Below, piece by piece: positions 26,461 to 39,399 of a stretch of DNA of 64,000 nt. Below the pieces are notes generated by a model. That model saw only the letters and a program-made list of their open reading frames with translations, did not search any database and had not been told where the DNA came from. This DNA comes from Tyto alba. Taxonomy: Eukaryota; Chordata; Aves; Strigiformes; Tytonidae. The stretch covers positions 8,259,752 through 8,323,751 of the forward strand of contig NW_024881301.1 of the NCBI RefSeq assembly GCF_018691265.1, in the 5' to 3' direction. How positions within the stretch are numbered: the stretch's first letter is position 1; each line of letters starts with the position of its first letter. The position numbers and the translations under genes were made by a program.

Positions 26461-29400
26461 AATGGCAAAGCCATTCCCATCTGGTAGAAGATATAAGAGA
26501 CAACGCTAGTAGAGCGACTTGAGGAGGAAAGCATGTCAAAAGTTAATTTATTAATCCAGACAGATAGAAGACAAGGTGCAGGACTCTGATGGCAAAATAC
26601 CCTAAAGGTATGTGAAGTATAGGCTGCAACTGAGCAAAAGGGAAAACAAGAAACTCTAAATACTGAAGACTGGAAGGAAAGCATTGTCTGCTGTGCTCAG
26701 TTGCAGACTAGACCCCTGCAGTGGGATTCCCACTTCCCACTTTCAGGAAAAATGCTCTGAAAAGACAAGATGGCAAGCTCTGCACTGACTAGGAAGCAGG
26801 TCTGGTTAACATTATGAAAAGAACTAAATTTCCCTTCCCCCAGCCTCTTCAAGGGCCAGAGATTTGTGTGCAAAATAGCTCGAGTTTTTCCCTGCGGTCA
26901 AAGACTGGTGTTTTATTTATTTGCGGTTAGTAATGTTAGACTTCTGTCATATTTTGCTGTGGTACTCTATTATTTAATAAAGTTCTGTGGACACTGGCCA
27001 ATGACTTTGCTTGACAGGGACTACTTTCTGACACTGCACCTGGCCAACAGGATCATTGTTTTATTGAGAGGGGAGGGGAATTAAAGGTACAGCAAAAAAT
27101 TGGTTTATAGCCTGAAGGAAGAGGACTTGTCAACCCTCACAGCATTTTTTTTCCTTAATGCATGAGATGAATACAGCTGCTTATGCCACAGAGAACTTGT
27201 GTGTATATGTCAAGCTACTTTTATATCCTTCTAAACAGCGCACGCTTCAGCGATTTCCCATTGTGACCAAATCAATAACGTGTCTAGCCACTGCTTAAGA
27301 AAGCATTGGGTTTTATCCTTTCTAAAAGTCCAGAGTGAGACCCTTCAAGCAGCAATGCATTCCCCTGTCCCAGGAAGGCAACCCAGATCTTGCCGGCCCC
27401 TGTGCTGATAGCCATCTGCCATAATCAAATTTTATAGCCTTTCCTCAAGGCAAGGACTCTTATGGCTGCTCGCTGCCAGCCCAGAGCCTTTGTTCTCATC
27501 CTGCAGACCTGAATTTTGAACATTATTAGACTTTTAGGATGGAGGCGTAACACAGTGACACCATACCACCAGTGCTGCTACAGCAGGGATGAAGACAGTG
27601 TGAAAACAGGGACCCCTCTGCCTTCTTAGCGAGAACATTTCAAGACAGCAGCTACTGGGCCTGGGAAAATAAACCAGGGGAATTAGGCAAGAGAAGATTA
27701 TAAACTGTTGAAGTTCTGGAGTGCTTCCAGGTATTCAAACAGTTAATAGATTTGTTTAAATAAGTGGAAATAGATTCAAAACCTCAATTTTTCCACATTG
27801 TCTAGCTTCTCCTTTCTGGTGCAGCTCCAGTCCAGGAGCTCAGAGAAAAGTACTTCCTGCAGAAGTGTAGCAAAACCCCACAGCACTTCAAGGGGGGGAT
27901 TTTCAGCTGGCACATGTCTAATGCCTTCATGATTTCCTGTTGAGCAGATAGCTCTGGGGAAACATTTATATGACCTACTGTCCAAATAACATCAAGGAAC
28001 TATCCACAGAACTTAATAAGCAGGCTAGATAAATGCAATACTTGTTACTCTCCTCATTGCCAGAGTCCTTAAGGCTGTTTTGTTCATGATAACCCAAACA
28101 CAAATTTCAGCCCGAACTTTACAGCTAGTTTCAGTTAAGTAGGTGGCAGAAAAGAGCAGTGACCCTACTGACGCCCAAAGCCCACCAACACAAATCAACA
28201 GGTACATCAGAAATTAAAAAATACAATGGTATTTCATCTAAGATGCAGCACATATTTGCTTCTCACAGAAATGACAGCATTTTGAATCTATGTGGATAAC
28301 CCATTAAACTCCACACACAGTTTATTTAAAGATCTTTTTACCTTCTCTTTCCCAAATTAATACTGGATATCAAAACTGCTATTTGAACCCTTCAAAAGCT
28401 GTTTTTTTTTTCTCTGCAGCCCTGGCTAGGACAATAACAATAATAAACCCATGTGGTACAACTGCCTACTTGTAAATATTTTATAAATATGAATGGACTA
28501 TAACTTCAGCACTTCTGAGGTTCTGTAGATACTGTCCTCAATCCAGAGGTATAGGAAAACAAGGCAGATAGTGATTATTGGTTACTCACGAGAACTGTTG
28601 CCGGTTAGGAGATGACACAGATTTCCCAATTCTTATCCATGTTCACAGACGTCAAGACAATCCCTCTTATTTATGTTAATGAACAGAAATCGGCTTCAAG
28701 CTTTACACCATTTAGTATTTAGCTCAGCATCATATGGAACTGAAACCTGGGCAAACCAAATTTGACAAACTGTACTTAAAGCCACCAAATTCAGTGAAGC
28801 TTGAGAAAAATATGCAGCTACATAAAAGGGAAGAACAAGGGTGAGAGGAGGGGTAGAGAATGAGAGAGAGAGACCAGGAGAGACCAGCGTGGTTCACTCA
28901 TGCAACAGCTGAAGGTCAGAGAATCCACTCCGGTGAAAGCTGATGAAAATCTGACTCAGTTCACTCCGTTGCTCAGAGAGCGACTTATTCTTCCATATGC
29001 TCCATAACAAAAGCACTCCTGATGTCCGTAACATGTGGAGAGAGCAAATATTTCTCAATTGCAAATGATTCATTGACTCAATAAGTATCTGGCCTAAACA
29101 TCTGATATATATTTAAAATTCAATCTATTTCTTAAAAATTATTCCTTATTTTTTTGAGTGATCAAAACCAAACGATAACAGTAAAAAAGGTAACAGGATA
29201 GTATTTTTTGATGCCATTTGTGATCAGAGGTAAAAGCTGTTTACCATTGGTGTGGACCAGATTGGGAGCAATTCTGTGCTAAAGCCCTTCAGGCTGCTCC
29301 TTTCTCAAGCAGAAAGGAGCTGAACACGTGCAGGTAACTCTGGGCAGTTAGTGATGCTACTGGGGTCTGTGGGGAACAATTCGGCCGGGAAGGTGCCGAT

Positions 29401-29794
29401 AACATTCCTGTGCCGAGGGCTCTTCCCAAAGGCAATCAGTGACTCACTCACGCTGCCATGCGCACACCCGCCCCAGGAGGACATGGCTCTGGCTCCAAGT
29501 CACACCCCGCACCACTGGGCTCTATCAGATGACTTTTGCCACGCACAGAAACCAGCGCAAGTTACAGATCAATTAATTTATCACTTCAGAGCTGGATCAA
29601 ACACCAGCCCTCCAGGTCACCGTGGCTCCAGCCATACGTGAATCAACATTTAACATGGCATTAAAATTCTCTTGCAGTTGCTTTTAACTTTTGCGCAGCA
29701 TGTGCTTAGGATTGCAGGGTGGGGTTTCTCCCGTGCAGCCAAATGACTGCATTTTGTAGGATAGCTTCAGCTGCGTGTCCAGAGTTACATTCCT

Positions 29795-29875
29795 CCTCTC
29801 CTGGATGATCCAGAGCAAGACAGTTCATCTCCCTGCACCCATTCCCCCTCTCTATCTAGAAAAAAAGCAGCCTGG
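29795..29875 (+). mobile_element. MIR-type SINE core fragment, tentative
   Basis: agagcaagacagttcatctc followed by cctgcacccattccccctct resembles the conserved MIR core (gggcaagtcact, then tctctgcacc, then catttcccc). Short and without a tail, so it could be chance. Confidence 0.4.
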
Positions 29876-29978
29876 TGACAGGGATTGCTGCACACAGCAT
29901 CCCTCAGCAGCATGCAGCACGGTTGGGATGTGAAGGAGCATGACACAAAAGCAAATTGCTATCATACACTCCTCTAGC

Positions 29979-30000
29979 TTTTTTTTTTTTTTTTTTTTTT
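29979..30000 (+). repeat. T homopolymer
   Basis: Twenty-two consecutive T. Confidence 0.97.
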
Positions 30001-30572
30001 CTTCCCCATTTTTGCTGGATTTTTCTAACATAACAGGGCTGACTGGGTGTCTGGGCTAGATTTAAAGTTCAATGAGGTTCTTTATTTTCCAGGAAACACT
30101 CTTCCTTCCTCTCCTTCCGTGATTGTTCCCACAGGTTTTAGAGTTTCTTGTTGTTGAGGTTTTTTTTTTCTCCCTTTCTGGATCTGACCTTTGTTCAGTT
30201 GCTCTTTTAGCAAGCGTCCTGTGGGTCTCTCAGAAGTTTCACCACAATTGTGGTCCCAGTCCAAAAAAGGGTTTAGCTGGGCAGATTGCGAGTCTCAGAG
30301 CTTCAAGCATGGGCTCCACCAGTGCTTGGTTCTCACCTTACAGCGATCATGGAGATTTACACCTCCCAAACTGCACAAGAGCTGTTGCTCTCATCAACTC
30401 AAGAGTTCATTCCTGCCCCTGCCTACTGCAAGTAAGGGTGGCTACAAGAAAGGCAAAGTGTTCCACCTTTGTTTTGTAAAATTTAAGGCAGCATTTCTGG
30501 GAACTGAAGTCCCCTACTGAAGCAGGAATACCTTAATTGCCCAGATATATCAAGGCCTTTCATGAAAGCTTT

Positions 30573-30601
30573 GTATATATATGTGTGTGTGTGTGTGTGT
30601 G
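30573..30601 (+). repeat. (TA)n(TG)n microsatellite
   Basis: A short TA run followed by ten TG units. Confidence 0.95.
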
Positions 30602-30704
30602 CATAAAATAATAGAGAAACAATACAGAAATAAAATCTGCCATCTTTGTCCATCACTTCCCACAAGTGTCTCTACTGCCAGGTAAGTACTTACCATCTTA
30701 GCAA

Positions 30705-30905
30705 AATTGACATTTATTATGAGCTGTCTAATACCACTCTTCTGGCAGAGAAGACAAGACCTCAGACAAGTGTTATCTGACCTAGAGCCTCCACATCTTT
30801 TCTGTCCTTCCAGCACAGTGCATTTGGCTCATGACTGCTCCTGCCCTTATTTCCTAAGGATCCCCCAAACAGGCCAGCATTACAATGAATATTGCCCTGC
30901 CCACT
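30705..30905. repeat. Unnamed dispersed repeat, copy 1
   Basis: Shares an ordered set of blocks with 32525-32730 in the same orientation: agacctcagac, cctccac/cctccaa, tctttctggcac-like, tttggc(t/c)cat, tgctcctgcc. Divergence is high with several short gaps. I do not recognise the family; it could be an old LINE or LTR fragment. Confidence 0.6.
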
Positions 30906-31139
30906 ACTCGCTTGATTGCCTGCTGTCTTTGCCAGTCTGAAAATACATCTACTAAACACTTTAAACAACCATCAGGTTGCCTAAGCGGCTCATCATGGAA
31001 GGCTCATCTAGAACCTCACTGCTCAAATGGTGGGAATTTCTTCTTAATTCTACAGTTCATGGCTCTCTGTACCAATTTATACTCATGTATAGTCCTTATA
31101 CTCATCCATACTCATTTTTTCTTATACTCTCTGTCCTTC

Positions 31140-31720
31140 AGTTCCAGTTACCCTTCTTTGCACCTTTCCCCTTCTGTAGTTACTGAGTGTAACTCAGCAG
31201 CTGCTTTAGCCTCTCACAAGACAGGTTTTCCAGCCTCCTGGTTATTCTGCTGGCCCTGTGCTGCACCTTCTTTCAGTGCAGACTGTTTCTTTCTTTTTTA
31301 ATTCTCCCTACGAAGGCAGCTGCTCAGAGCTGTATGCAGCATTTCACACAAGGTCTCTCTTGCCAGCACCTGGCTCGGCAGTATGACTACAGTGCTCCCC
31401 TCTCCCCTGGAAAGGGTTGCACCGATACCGCATCCAACTCAAACTTCCTGTGACTCACTACAGCACCCTGGCTTTCACCTCCTCTGAACCCTTCAGCTTC
31501 AGTTCTTTGCCAAAATGTTTATTATTTCTCCCTAAATGCTGCGAGATCTTATCTTCTTCAGTACTACATTTCACGCCACTTCTGCTACTGTGATTATTTC
31601 GTTCTCCTTGTGGAGATCTGAATCCCATTCTTTACAGATAATGGTTCCCAACTCCAGGTCATCGGCACACAACTGCACTGATGCTTGGTGAAAATATTAA
31701 TGCAATTTGGTCGCCAGATT
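31140..31720 (-). mobile_element. CR1 LINE fragment, old, RT/3' region
   Basis: On the plus strand the order ttagcctctcacaagacagg, gagctgtatgcagcatttca, cacaaggtctctcttgcc, gatctgaatcccattctt, caactccaggtcatcggcac and gaaaatattaatgcaatttg matches the reverse complement of the CR1 region upstream of its 3' UTR. It is heavily mutated, with no usable frame. It lies between the two copies of an unnamed repeat described separately. Confidence 0.72.
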
Positions 31721-32524
31721 TTTTTTTATGAAACTATGCCAAGAAAATTTCCTCAAATCTATTATTTCTTTTTCCCACATAAGTCACTGCGGTTGACTTA
31801 CGAGTCAGTTCCTTACCCACATTCAATAATAACTTTAGCAGAATTCAAACATTATGAGAATAGAAATTAAAATATTATAAATGCTTAATAAAGTTGCAAA
31901 TGATGAAAAAGCTGTGTATCTTCTATCTATAAATACAGTAACATTACAAAAGGAAACAACCCTGCTAGTTCATCATGAGTAGTTTTTGCCCTTTTTTTTT
32001 TTTCCTCTTGGTCGCTTGCCTGCATGTATTTAATAATTCCCTCAAAATCTGTACTAAATATTTTTTAGTATTTGAGGCTGGATTGAGAAGGGGGGTAGGT
32101 ATTGAAATTCCATAACACTGACTTCTTAAGGTAGGTACTTACATTTGCTGTTCATTAACCACACACTGAATTCCTAAACTCTGTATTTTGAATTAAAGTT
32201 CTAATAAAAATTGCGATCAATAATTTCATCTGTGAGTTTTTTCTTAGTTTTGTTAGACAGAAACAGAGATGAAACAGCTTCTTTCTATAGCTCTTCTATT
32301 GGTGTTACATGTCCCAGCTCTGCCTTCATTAATCAAAGCAAAAAAGGAACAGGCGTTCTTAATTTAAGGTGGCTAAGGTAAAAATCTGTGTTTAAAAAAA
32401 AAAAAAAATCAAATGTGGAGGTCTTTATGGGCTACTAGGTTTTAAGTTCTAATAACTCCTTTCCCACAGTCTAACTCAATCTGCCAACAGATACAAAAAC
32501 TACAGCATCCTTAACTTGGCTAGA

Positions 32525-32730
32525 CTTTACTTTGAGCAGATGTTGCATTAACACTCCTCTCCTGGTAGTGAGGAGAAGACCTCAGACCAGCAATACCTAA
32601 CCAACACCCTCCAAGTATTTCACACAGTCTTTCTGGCACATTTGGCCCATACCTGCTCCTGCCTCCCTCTCCAAAGAATTCCTTAAATATGAGCTGCATT
32701 AATTCCTTTGCCAGAGACCACTTGCAATTT
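32525..32730. repeat. Unnamed dispersed repeat, copy 2
   Basis: Second copy of the segment at 30705-30905, about 1.82 kb to the right, in direct orientation. The best block is agaagacctcagaccagcaa plus tctttctggcacatttggcc. The CR1 fragment at 31140-31720 lies between the copies. Confidence 0.6.
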
Positions 32731-33744
32731 CTCCTGGGAAACACACAGAGGTTGATGTTAATCTCCCATGACATTGTGAGATTACAAACATTATCCCTCT
32801 GGGGATACCAAAAATCTAAATCATCCTGTTTTTCCTCTTCTATCTTCATATAAAGCTGGTTACATGGAAGAGAGAACCCCATAGGTCTGTTGCCTTCTGA
32901 GATATGTCTGTTCAACACTCCTTCTGCATCTAATTGCCCTAAATTTGTGACTCTACAGCTATGGATTGTTCATGTTTCCATCATTCCCAAACAGGATCAT
33001 GGGTTTGGAAACAATTTACTGACTAAACACAGCAAGAAAAATCTTATTTTCATTTCTTTGGATCAGATCTAATGCTAGAGACTAAATTAAAAGGAAAAAA
33101 AAAAAAAAAAAGAAAGTAGGAAAGAAAGAGAAGCTGCAACAGCTGAGGACAAAACTCAAAGCCAGGACTTATCCAGTATCACCACAAGCAATTCTGTTAA
33201 ACTAATAAAATCTGCGTGAATGCTAGGCAAGGCAAAGACCCACACAACCTCTCAATCAACTCGTTGGCTCCGACCCTCCTTCTGGTAACCCAGCACACAG
33301 CCTCTCTTCCAAGCATCCTGTCCCCTGTCAGGACAACGTGGTGGACAAGGGTGCTCGGAGCCTTCTCCAGTCCTGCAGGTTTTCCACAATGGCCTCGCCA
33401 CCCCAGAGCAGGCCATTAAAGACAGGCACAGACATGCTCTGCTGCCAATATTCATTAGCAAGGACACAACCTGCTTGCAAAGCGAGGAAAACCGGGGTCG
33501 CTGAAAGTCAGGAAGCTCAGCACCCTTTCTTGGGGTGCGCAGGGCCTCTCAAGATCAGGCCCTCGGGTACTCGCTACGTGAAGACATGAATAGACCTTTC
33601 TCTCTGCCCTTACTGGAGACACTGGCAGCATTGTTAAAGCACAAGCACGACCGAGTCTAACGTGGCTGAAAATTTGGCAGTGCCGCACTGGCCTTTTTGC
33701 TTCATCGTGATCGAATGGCAGCATTGCTCACCCAGTGTGCAGGG

Positions 33745-33960
33745 CATGAAAGGATTAGCCGCCCTCCCCCAGCAAGCAGGTGAGCCCAAACCCTTTCCAA
33801 TTCACTACATGTCAGTTTACAAGTAAAACATAAGGTATAAATGCAGCTATTGTTAAGGTGAAGCAGCCATCCTGGCTGGGGAGTTAGATTAGCAATTTAC
33901 CCTTTGTAAAAGGATTAGCAAAGCCCTATTGTTTCAGTGTTTATTTATCAATTTGCATTT
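33745..33960. promoter_or_regulatory. Candidate element with three GATTAGC (bicoid/OTX-like) words
   Basis: AGGATTAGCC (33751-33760), TTAGATTAGCAA (33884-33895) and AGGATTAGCA (33911-33920) carry the (G)GATTA core bound by OTX/GSC/PITX homeodomains, followed by cctattgttt, a SOX-like word, and AT-rich sequence. Regulatory function is inferred. Confidence 0.3.
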
Positions 33961-34623
33961 TTAGAAGGGGAGATATATCTGACAAGGCCCCACGTTCTCC
34001 ATGTACCCTGGGCCACACCGTTTTCTTCCAACTCCCCATTGCCAGAACCTACCAGAGCATTTCATAGACCAGAAATTGAGGAGAAATCAAATCTTTGGCA
34101 CGGCTACTGTTCACATTTTGCTGGGCTGGCTGGCATTTGCGAGCCTTTTGGCCGAGAGCAACTGCTGGGCTGCTGCTAGCCATGTAGATTAAACACCAGA
34201 ACTGGTTTCCCACTTTTCCTCAGATAGCTGAGCCGAGTGCACAGATGTGTACAGCCCATTCACCATGATTTCTAAGCTCACTGGCTGCAGCACCCAGTCT
34301 GGGGCAGGTTGCTCCCTTACATGGATCACAGGCACCAAAGCAATAAAGCCTTAGGCTGAAGCATCTCTGTAATTAGCACTGATTCCACACTTGCAGCCTT
34401 CAAAGCCCCTCAAATAATTCATACAGCTTTCACTGGGTTCATAAAAGCCTGTTTTCTCACTGACAAGGGTGGTGGTGAAGAAATTACTTGGCCCATTAAG
34501 CACAGAGGTTAGCACCAAGGCAGCAGTTCTTGGCATCCCAATGTCTCCAAAGGGTACTCAGCTTAGCTCGTGTTGGGCGCCTTGTAAACGAGTATTTATT
34601 GCTGCAAGGAGCAGCTCAGCCTC

Positions 34624-34760
34624 CACACGCCGCAGGGACTCCTCACCGGAGTTCAAGTCGAGGGAAGCGGTTTCACACCGAGCGGTTCGCAGCATGGGAG
34701 AGGGGGAGCGCCGCTCGCCCCTGCAAACTCCGCCAGGAGCGCAGGCTGGCCATTTGGCAG
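34624..34760. promoter_or_regulatory. Small CpG-dense patch
   Basis: About 13 CpGs in about 135 bp, such as gagcggttcgcagc and gagcgccgctcgcc, flanked by CpG-poor sequence. No supported coding frame. Candidate orphan CpG island or non-coding promoter. Confidence 0.42.
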
Positions 34761-36116
34761 ACAACAGCTGCTCACTCGGATTAGGTAAAAATTCCTTCGT
34801 TGGAGGGAACGGGGATGTTTTGGGAGGTGAGAGAGCAGATTTTTTAATTAAAGTGACACCAGTGCATTTGCGCTCTGGTGCAGCCCCACACCCTGCTTTT
34901 TCATAGGAAGCTATTCTTTTAAACCATAAAAACAATTTAGAAGACGAACAAGCATCCAGCTGTGCTAAATTACTTTCCTACTCTCCCAGGACCCAGCAGC
35001 AAATTATAGCATGTATTTTACAGGCATGTGATTTATTTACATGGAGTAACATACAGGTATTGGTTTTGACCTGTAAAACCCCTTGTTGGCCAGGGCCCTA
35101 CACATCCAAAAGCCTTCTCCCAGCCCGGGCTCCACCGCCACAGCTGTGCCGGAGCAGGACCTCTGCTCGTGAGAGGGGGGGGAGAAGCAACTGCAGGGTG
35201 TTCTCTGGCTTTTTGTAGCTCCCTCGGCCCACCCATTTCTTTTTTTTTCCCCAAACAAATCTAGTTTGTTGATCATCAGGCGTCTCACACAGGCAATTCA
35301 TTTTTCCTGGTCATCAGGGAAATGAGGAGGCTCTGGTGGGACACGCTGTAAAGATCTTGAAATATGTTCTGTGCTGCTGGCTTATTGCAGATACTCTGAT
35401 TCATGGTCAAAAAGGGAGGCCATAAGTGGTCTCGATTAAGAACATGAATTTAAGAATTATCAAGGAGCACATAAGACAAGTGATAGGCATTCTGGTTTGA
35501 TGATTGTGCACAAACATTTAATAAAAAAACACAACAAAAGGAAGAGAGAATGGCATTTCAAATGCAAGGGACAGACCCTGTCCCACAGAGCTTACAATTT
35601 ACATTTAGATTAGCACAAGTAGCAGTAACATTGCAGGGAAGGCGGATAAGGGTTACAACAACAAAATTTCATGGCTGGCTTCCATCGTAACTTCACTAAT
35701 TAGAAAAAATGAAATGTTTCTAGTTAATAAATCAGTGCTATTGACATTTCCATAAATTTGAAGGGGGCATAAAAATACCTATGGAATAACTCTTTGATTG
35801 GATTTAGCCATTCTACTCTCTAGAGTAATGGTTTTCAATCAACAGTCTTTGAGGTCTGCTTTAAAGATATGTGAAAGGTACCTTAAGAAGAAACAAGCCT
35901 ATTCCCTAAACTTACATTCACTGTATATCCCTGAATATTTCTGGTGTGCAGGAAAGAACAAATCATGTAATATTGTAAGCAATTGCTCGAGAATGACAGA
36001 TGGGGAGAAATTTTTTTTTCTTCTTCTTTCTCAACTGAGAAAATCGATTACCACATCCTCGTGGACAAGGGCTGGCAATCTCCCAGCACGTGGAGCTACT
36101 AACCTCTCTATAGGAG

Positions 36117-36258
36117 CTGGACTAACACGGCTAGCTACTGGTGAGCCTTCAAGTGCCTGTAAACACCGACCCACAAATGGATGCTGCAACGTGTGAGCAA
36201 GCCTTCTCAACAGATCTGCAGAGGCCTCAATCATCTTTTAGACTGGACTAACATGGCT
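36117..36258 (+). repeat. Pair of near-identical 16-mers spaced 126 bp
   Basis: ctggactaacacggct (36117-36132) and ctggactaacatggct (36243-36258) differ by one base and both are followed by a gct/gtt-act-like run. The gactaacacggct word is familiar to me from a high-copy reptile/archosaur repeat tail, so this may be two decayed copies. The family assignment is from memory and is weak. Confidence 0.4.
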
Positions 36259-36301
36259 GTTACCAATAAATATCTAATCATACCCCAACATAGCAAGAGC
36301 T

Positions 36302-36311
36302 CCCCCCCCCC
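36302..36311 (+). repeat. C homopolymer
   Basis: Ten consecutive C. Confidence 0.93.
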
Positions 36312-39300
36312 ACCGCCCAATTCATCTATCATCAGGTGTCATGGCTACAACACACAACAAAGCAATGGCACCACCACCCTGCTTTTACTGGTGGGGTACG
36401 CACCTCCTTTCATGAAGCAGCAGCATGCTCTGGGAAGTCAGTGGTGGTGCTGGCACACGCAATTATTCACAGCTCTTCTGTAACAGGGCCCCTCTTCCTC
36501 CTAGTTTGCCAAGGTTCTCCACTCAATATGGAAGAGGAGAAGCAATTGCAACCCTCCAATACCTCCTGACACTCCTCCAAAGGATGGCGATAGCAGCCTA
36601 AGATCTCTCTGTGAAGACAACTGCCAGTGCCAAGAACTGTAGTGAAATGTAGTTTCTGTCCAGCTCAACGTTAAAGGTTTGATACTGTAGGTGGACTGAC
36701 TGCCAGGCATGGCTGAAATGAGAGCTGTGTGAACACAACTGAATATATTGCCTGCTCCAAAGAAGAATAGAAGGAAAAAGTCAATTACTCAGCACTGAGA
36801 AAGCCTTCCCATTTGGCTAGCTAAAAACAGACCAGGGATCGCTTGGTATTGTTAATATTTAAACCAGTTTATTTTTCCATACTGGATTATCACCAGAATT
36901 TCAGTCTAGTACTCTGCTCTCATAAACTGTCTGGATTTAAGTGAGGAAATAGAAATCAATATACATTCAAAGCCAGATGAGCTTTTGGATGGCAACCACA
37001 TTCTGGCAATTTAGCAGAATTTGTGTAAGCACATGTGTCTGGGGTGGGACGTCAGCCCAGAAACTGGAAAACCTTCCAAAGGTATCTTTCATTGCCATAC
37101 TTCAGATTCCCCTTCCACACTCTGCCAAAACTGCTCACTGAGTGAGGCTTCCTGAACTCAGCAAATGGCTGGAATCAAGACACTTCCTATTTTAACTCCA
37201 AAAATACCAAAAGGCAAATCAAATACGGTTTTAGAATGCCTACAGTTGACTGCTTTAAGCAAAACAGGAGGTTAAGAATTACTTCTTGTTTGCTGAAAGG
37301 CAAACAGAGGGAAGAGATATTGTTAGAAGAAACAAACAAATCACAGAAAAAATGATAGAAAAATCTTAAATATGAATAAAGGCTTCTCAGAGATATCCAA
37401 ATACATTTCCTTCAGAAAAACAGGCAGGTAGATGGCATTGCTGTGTACAGTTCTCAGCAAACCCCATATTTTTGTTATTTGTCTTCACAATACATTAGTA
37501 AAGTGGACTTTTAATCTCCCTCTGGAGCCCACAGATGTTCTGCATAAAGAATGGAACACAGAAAGCACAGTGTTGTGTTCATGAAGCACTAAGGTGCAAG
37601 ACCTAAGGGTCACATTGGACTCCACTCTGCTATATCCCAGGGATCCTATCAGCACAAAATAGCAATTCTGCTTCAAAAAATACTGTAGTACTGGATGACC
37701 AGAGAGTATTTCATGGTCAAGGCTAAATGGATACCAGCACACCAGGTAAAATAGCTTCATCCCAGGCAAATATTATAGAGTATCATGACTACTGTTTAAA
37801 GGCAAACAGACAGAGTGAATTGATAAGGCAGGGGTCAACAATTGGTTCTGATATAAAACATTTTGCAAAAAGCAGACTGCATCATGCTCCAGTAACTTTT
37901 ATTGCAGAGATCAGTAGGCCTGCACAACCATTCCTAAGTATTAAATATACACAAATGCCTCATGCTTATGTCAGCCAGCACAGAGCTAAAATGGAAGCCT
38001 ATAACAAATTAGTGTTAATACGCAAACAATCATTAGAAGTGTTAACAAGTGATGGTGGAGAGGTTCTGTTTTTAATTTTATTACTGATCTCTAGTAAGTG
38101 TTATTATCCTCATAGAATAACATTTTATTATGAAATGAACATGCACAGCATTAAAGCTTTTGATAGTCCAAAGCTTGCCAGCAGCAGCAAAATTGTAAAC
38201 AAAGTGAAAGAATAATTTCTGAAATGCCGACAGCCATTAGCATTCACAAAGTTTATAGGATGCAGAGAGGGCCAATATGCTGCAGCGTAAATAACAGGAA
38301 TTTCCTGTGAGCCAGGGATCTAGGGAATCAATTGAATATTCAGTTTCTTCTAATTTTTCAAGAGAGCCTAAACATGCATGCTTCATCTCCACTGACTTGT
38401 GCCTGAACTAGGGTCTTGAGTCAGATATTTTCAATTCTGTTTAGCCAATAGATTCCTTTGACATCTTCTTTTATAAGACAGCAAACAGCTGCAACTAATA
38501 ATTTTTCATTATGGCTTTGTATACCTGTTTCGTTTTACAACAAATTTTACTTAAACAACAAAAATGCAACTGAGCAATTTCTGCTCACTGTAGAAATTAG
38601 ATTTTTCTGAAGATTGGCAGAATTGGGCATGATATCAGATACAATTAGGACTATGTGTTTATTTTCAACTATAGCTAGGAAAAAGTACATGGGTTGAGAA
38701 AAAAAAATAACAAAATACTTTACGCTTTGAAATGAAGGAGCTTACAGGACAAAACAAAGACAGACTTAATCCTTGACTACTTTCTATTACTGGGCATCAA
38801 AACCAGATAACCTGAAAATTACTGATGCATTTTATGTTACTATCTATTTATTACAGTAATTTCTTCAGCTTTGACATACAACCCAAACAAGTCAACAAGG
38901 CTTACATTTCCGTGCTGCAAATATGCAGTCTCCATTGATCAGAAAAAATGGCAATGGGACCTCAACCTACAACATCCTCTATCGTAACTGAGTAGCACCA
39001 AGCCCCTCCTGAGCTATATTCAGCAGCAACACAACACAGCAGATGAAGTTCACACAGGTCACTTTACTGCCATGTGTAAGCTAAACTGAGGAAAGTTTAT
39101 TGAATTATTAAATAAGCAATTATGATAGCATAAGATATTAAATACAGATAGGGTTATGTCAACTAAGCTACTAATTTTGTTGGCCTTTTTTTTTTAATTC
39201 TTCCCCACAGAAACATTAGAAATACTAAAGTACGCGCAATGCCTTCCCTTCCTACACATACCTCTCTCTCCAGAAGATAGCTAAAATTCAGTGAAGGAAG

Positions 39301-39399
39301 AAAGAAAAAAAAAAAAAGCCAACAAAAACCCCCAACATAGTACGGCCAAGTCCTACTGGGGAATAGGGTTTTAATGAACACAGAAAGCAACTAGGTGAC

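Larger units (their letters stand above)
19701..31139. other. Intergenic, no supported gene
   Basis: Holds the inverted-repeat element near 21.8 kb, the MIR-type SINE at 24.7 kb and simple tracts. A looser group of CpGs spans 21240-21460. From about 27.1 to 29.3 kb the sequence is AT-rich, unique and smooth, as conserved non-coding DNA often is, but conservation cannot be judged here. Confidence 0.7.

Noticed and set aside
26866..27084. Possible solo LTR end with an aataaagttctgtgg-like poly(A) region
   Set aside because: No TG...CA boundaries, target-site duplication or second copy could be seen, so a mobile-element call is not supportable.
37727..38215. A 162-codon open frame on the plus strand
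   Set aside because: No family similarity, no splice or promoter context, and length within chance expectation for six frames of 64 kb. Kept only as possible conserved non-coding sequence.
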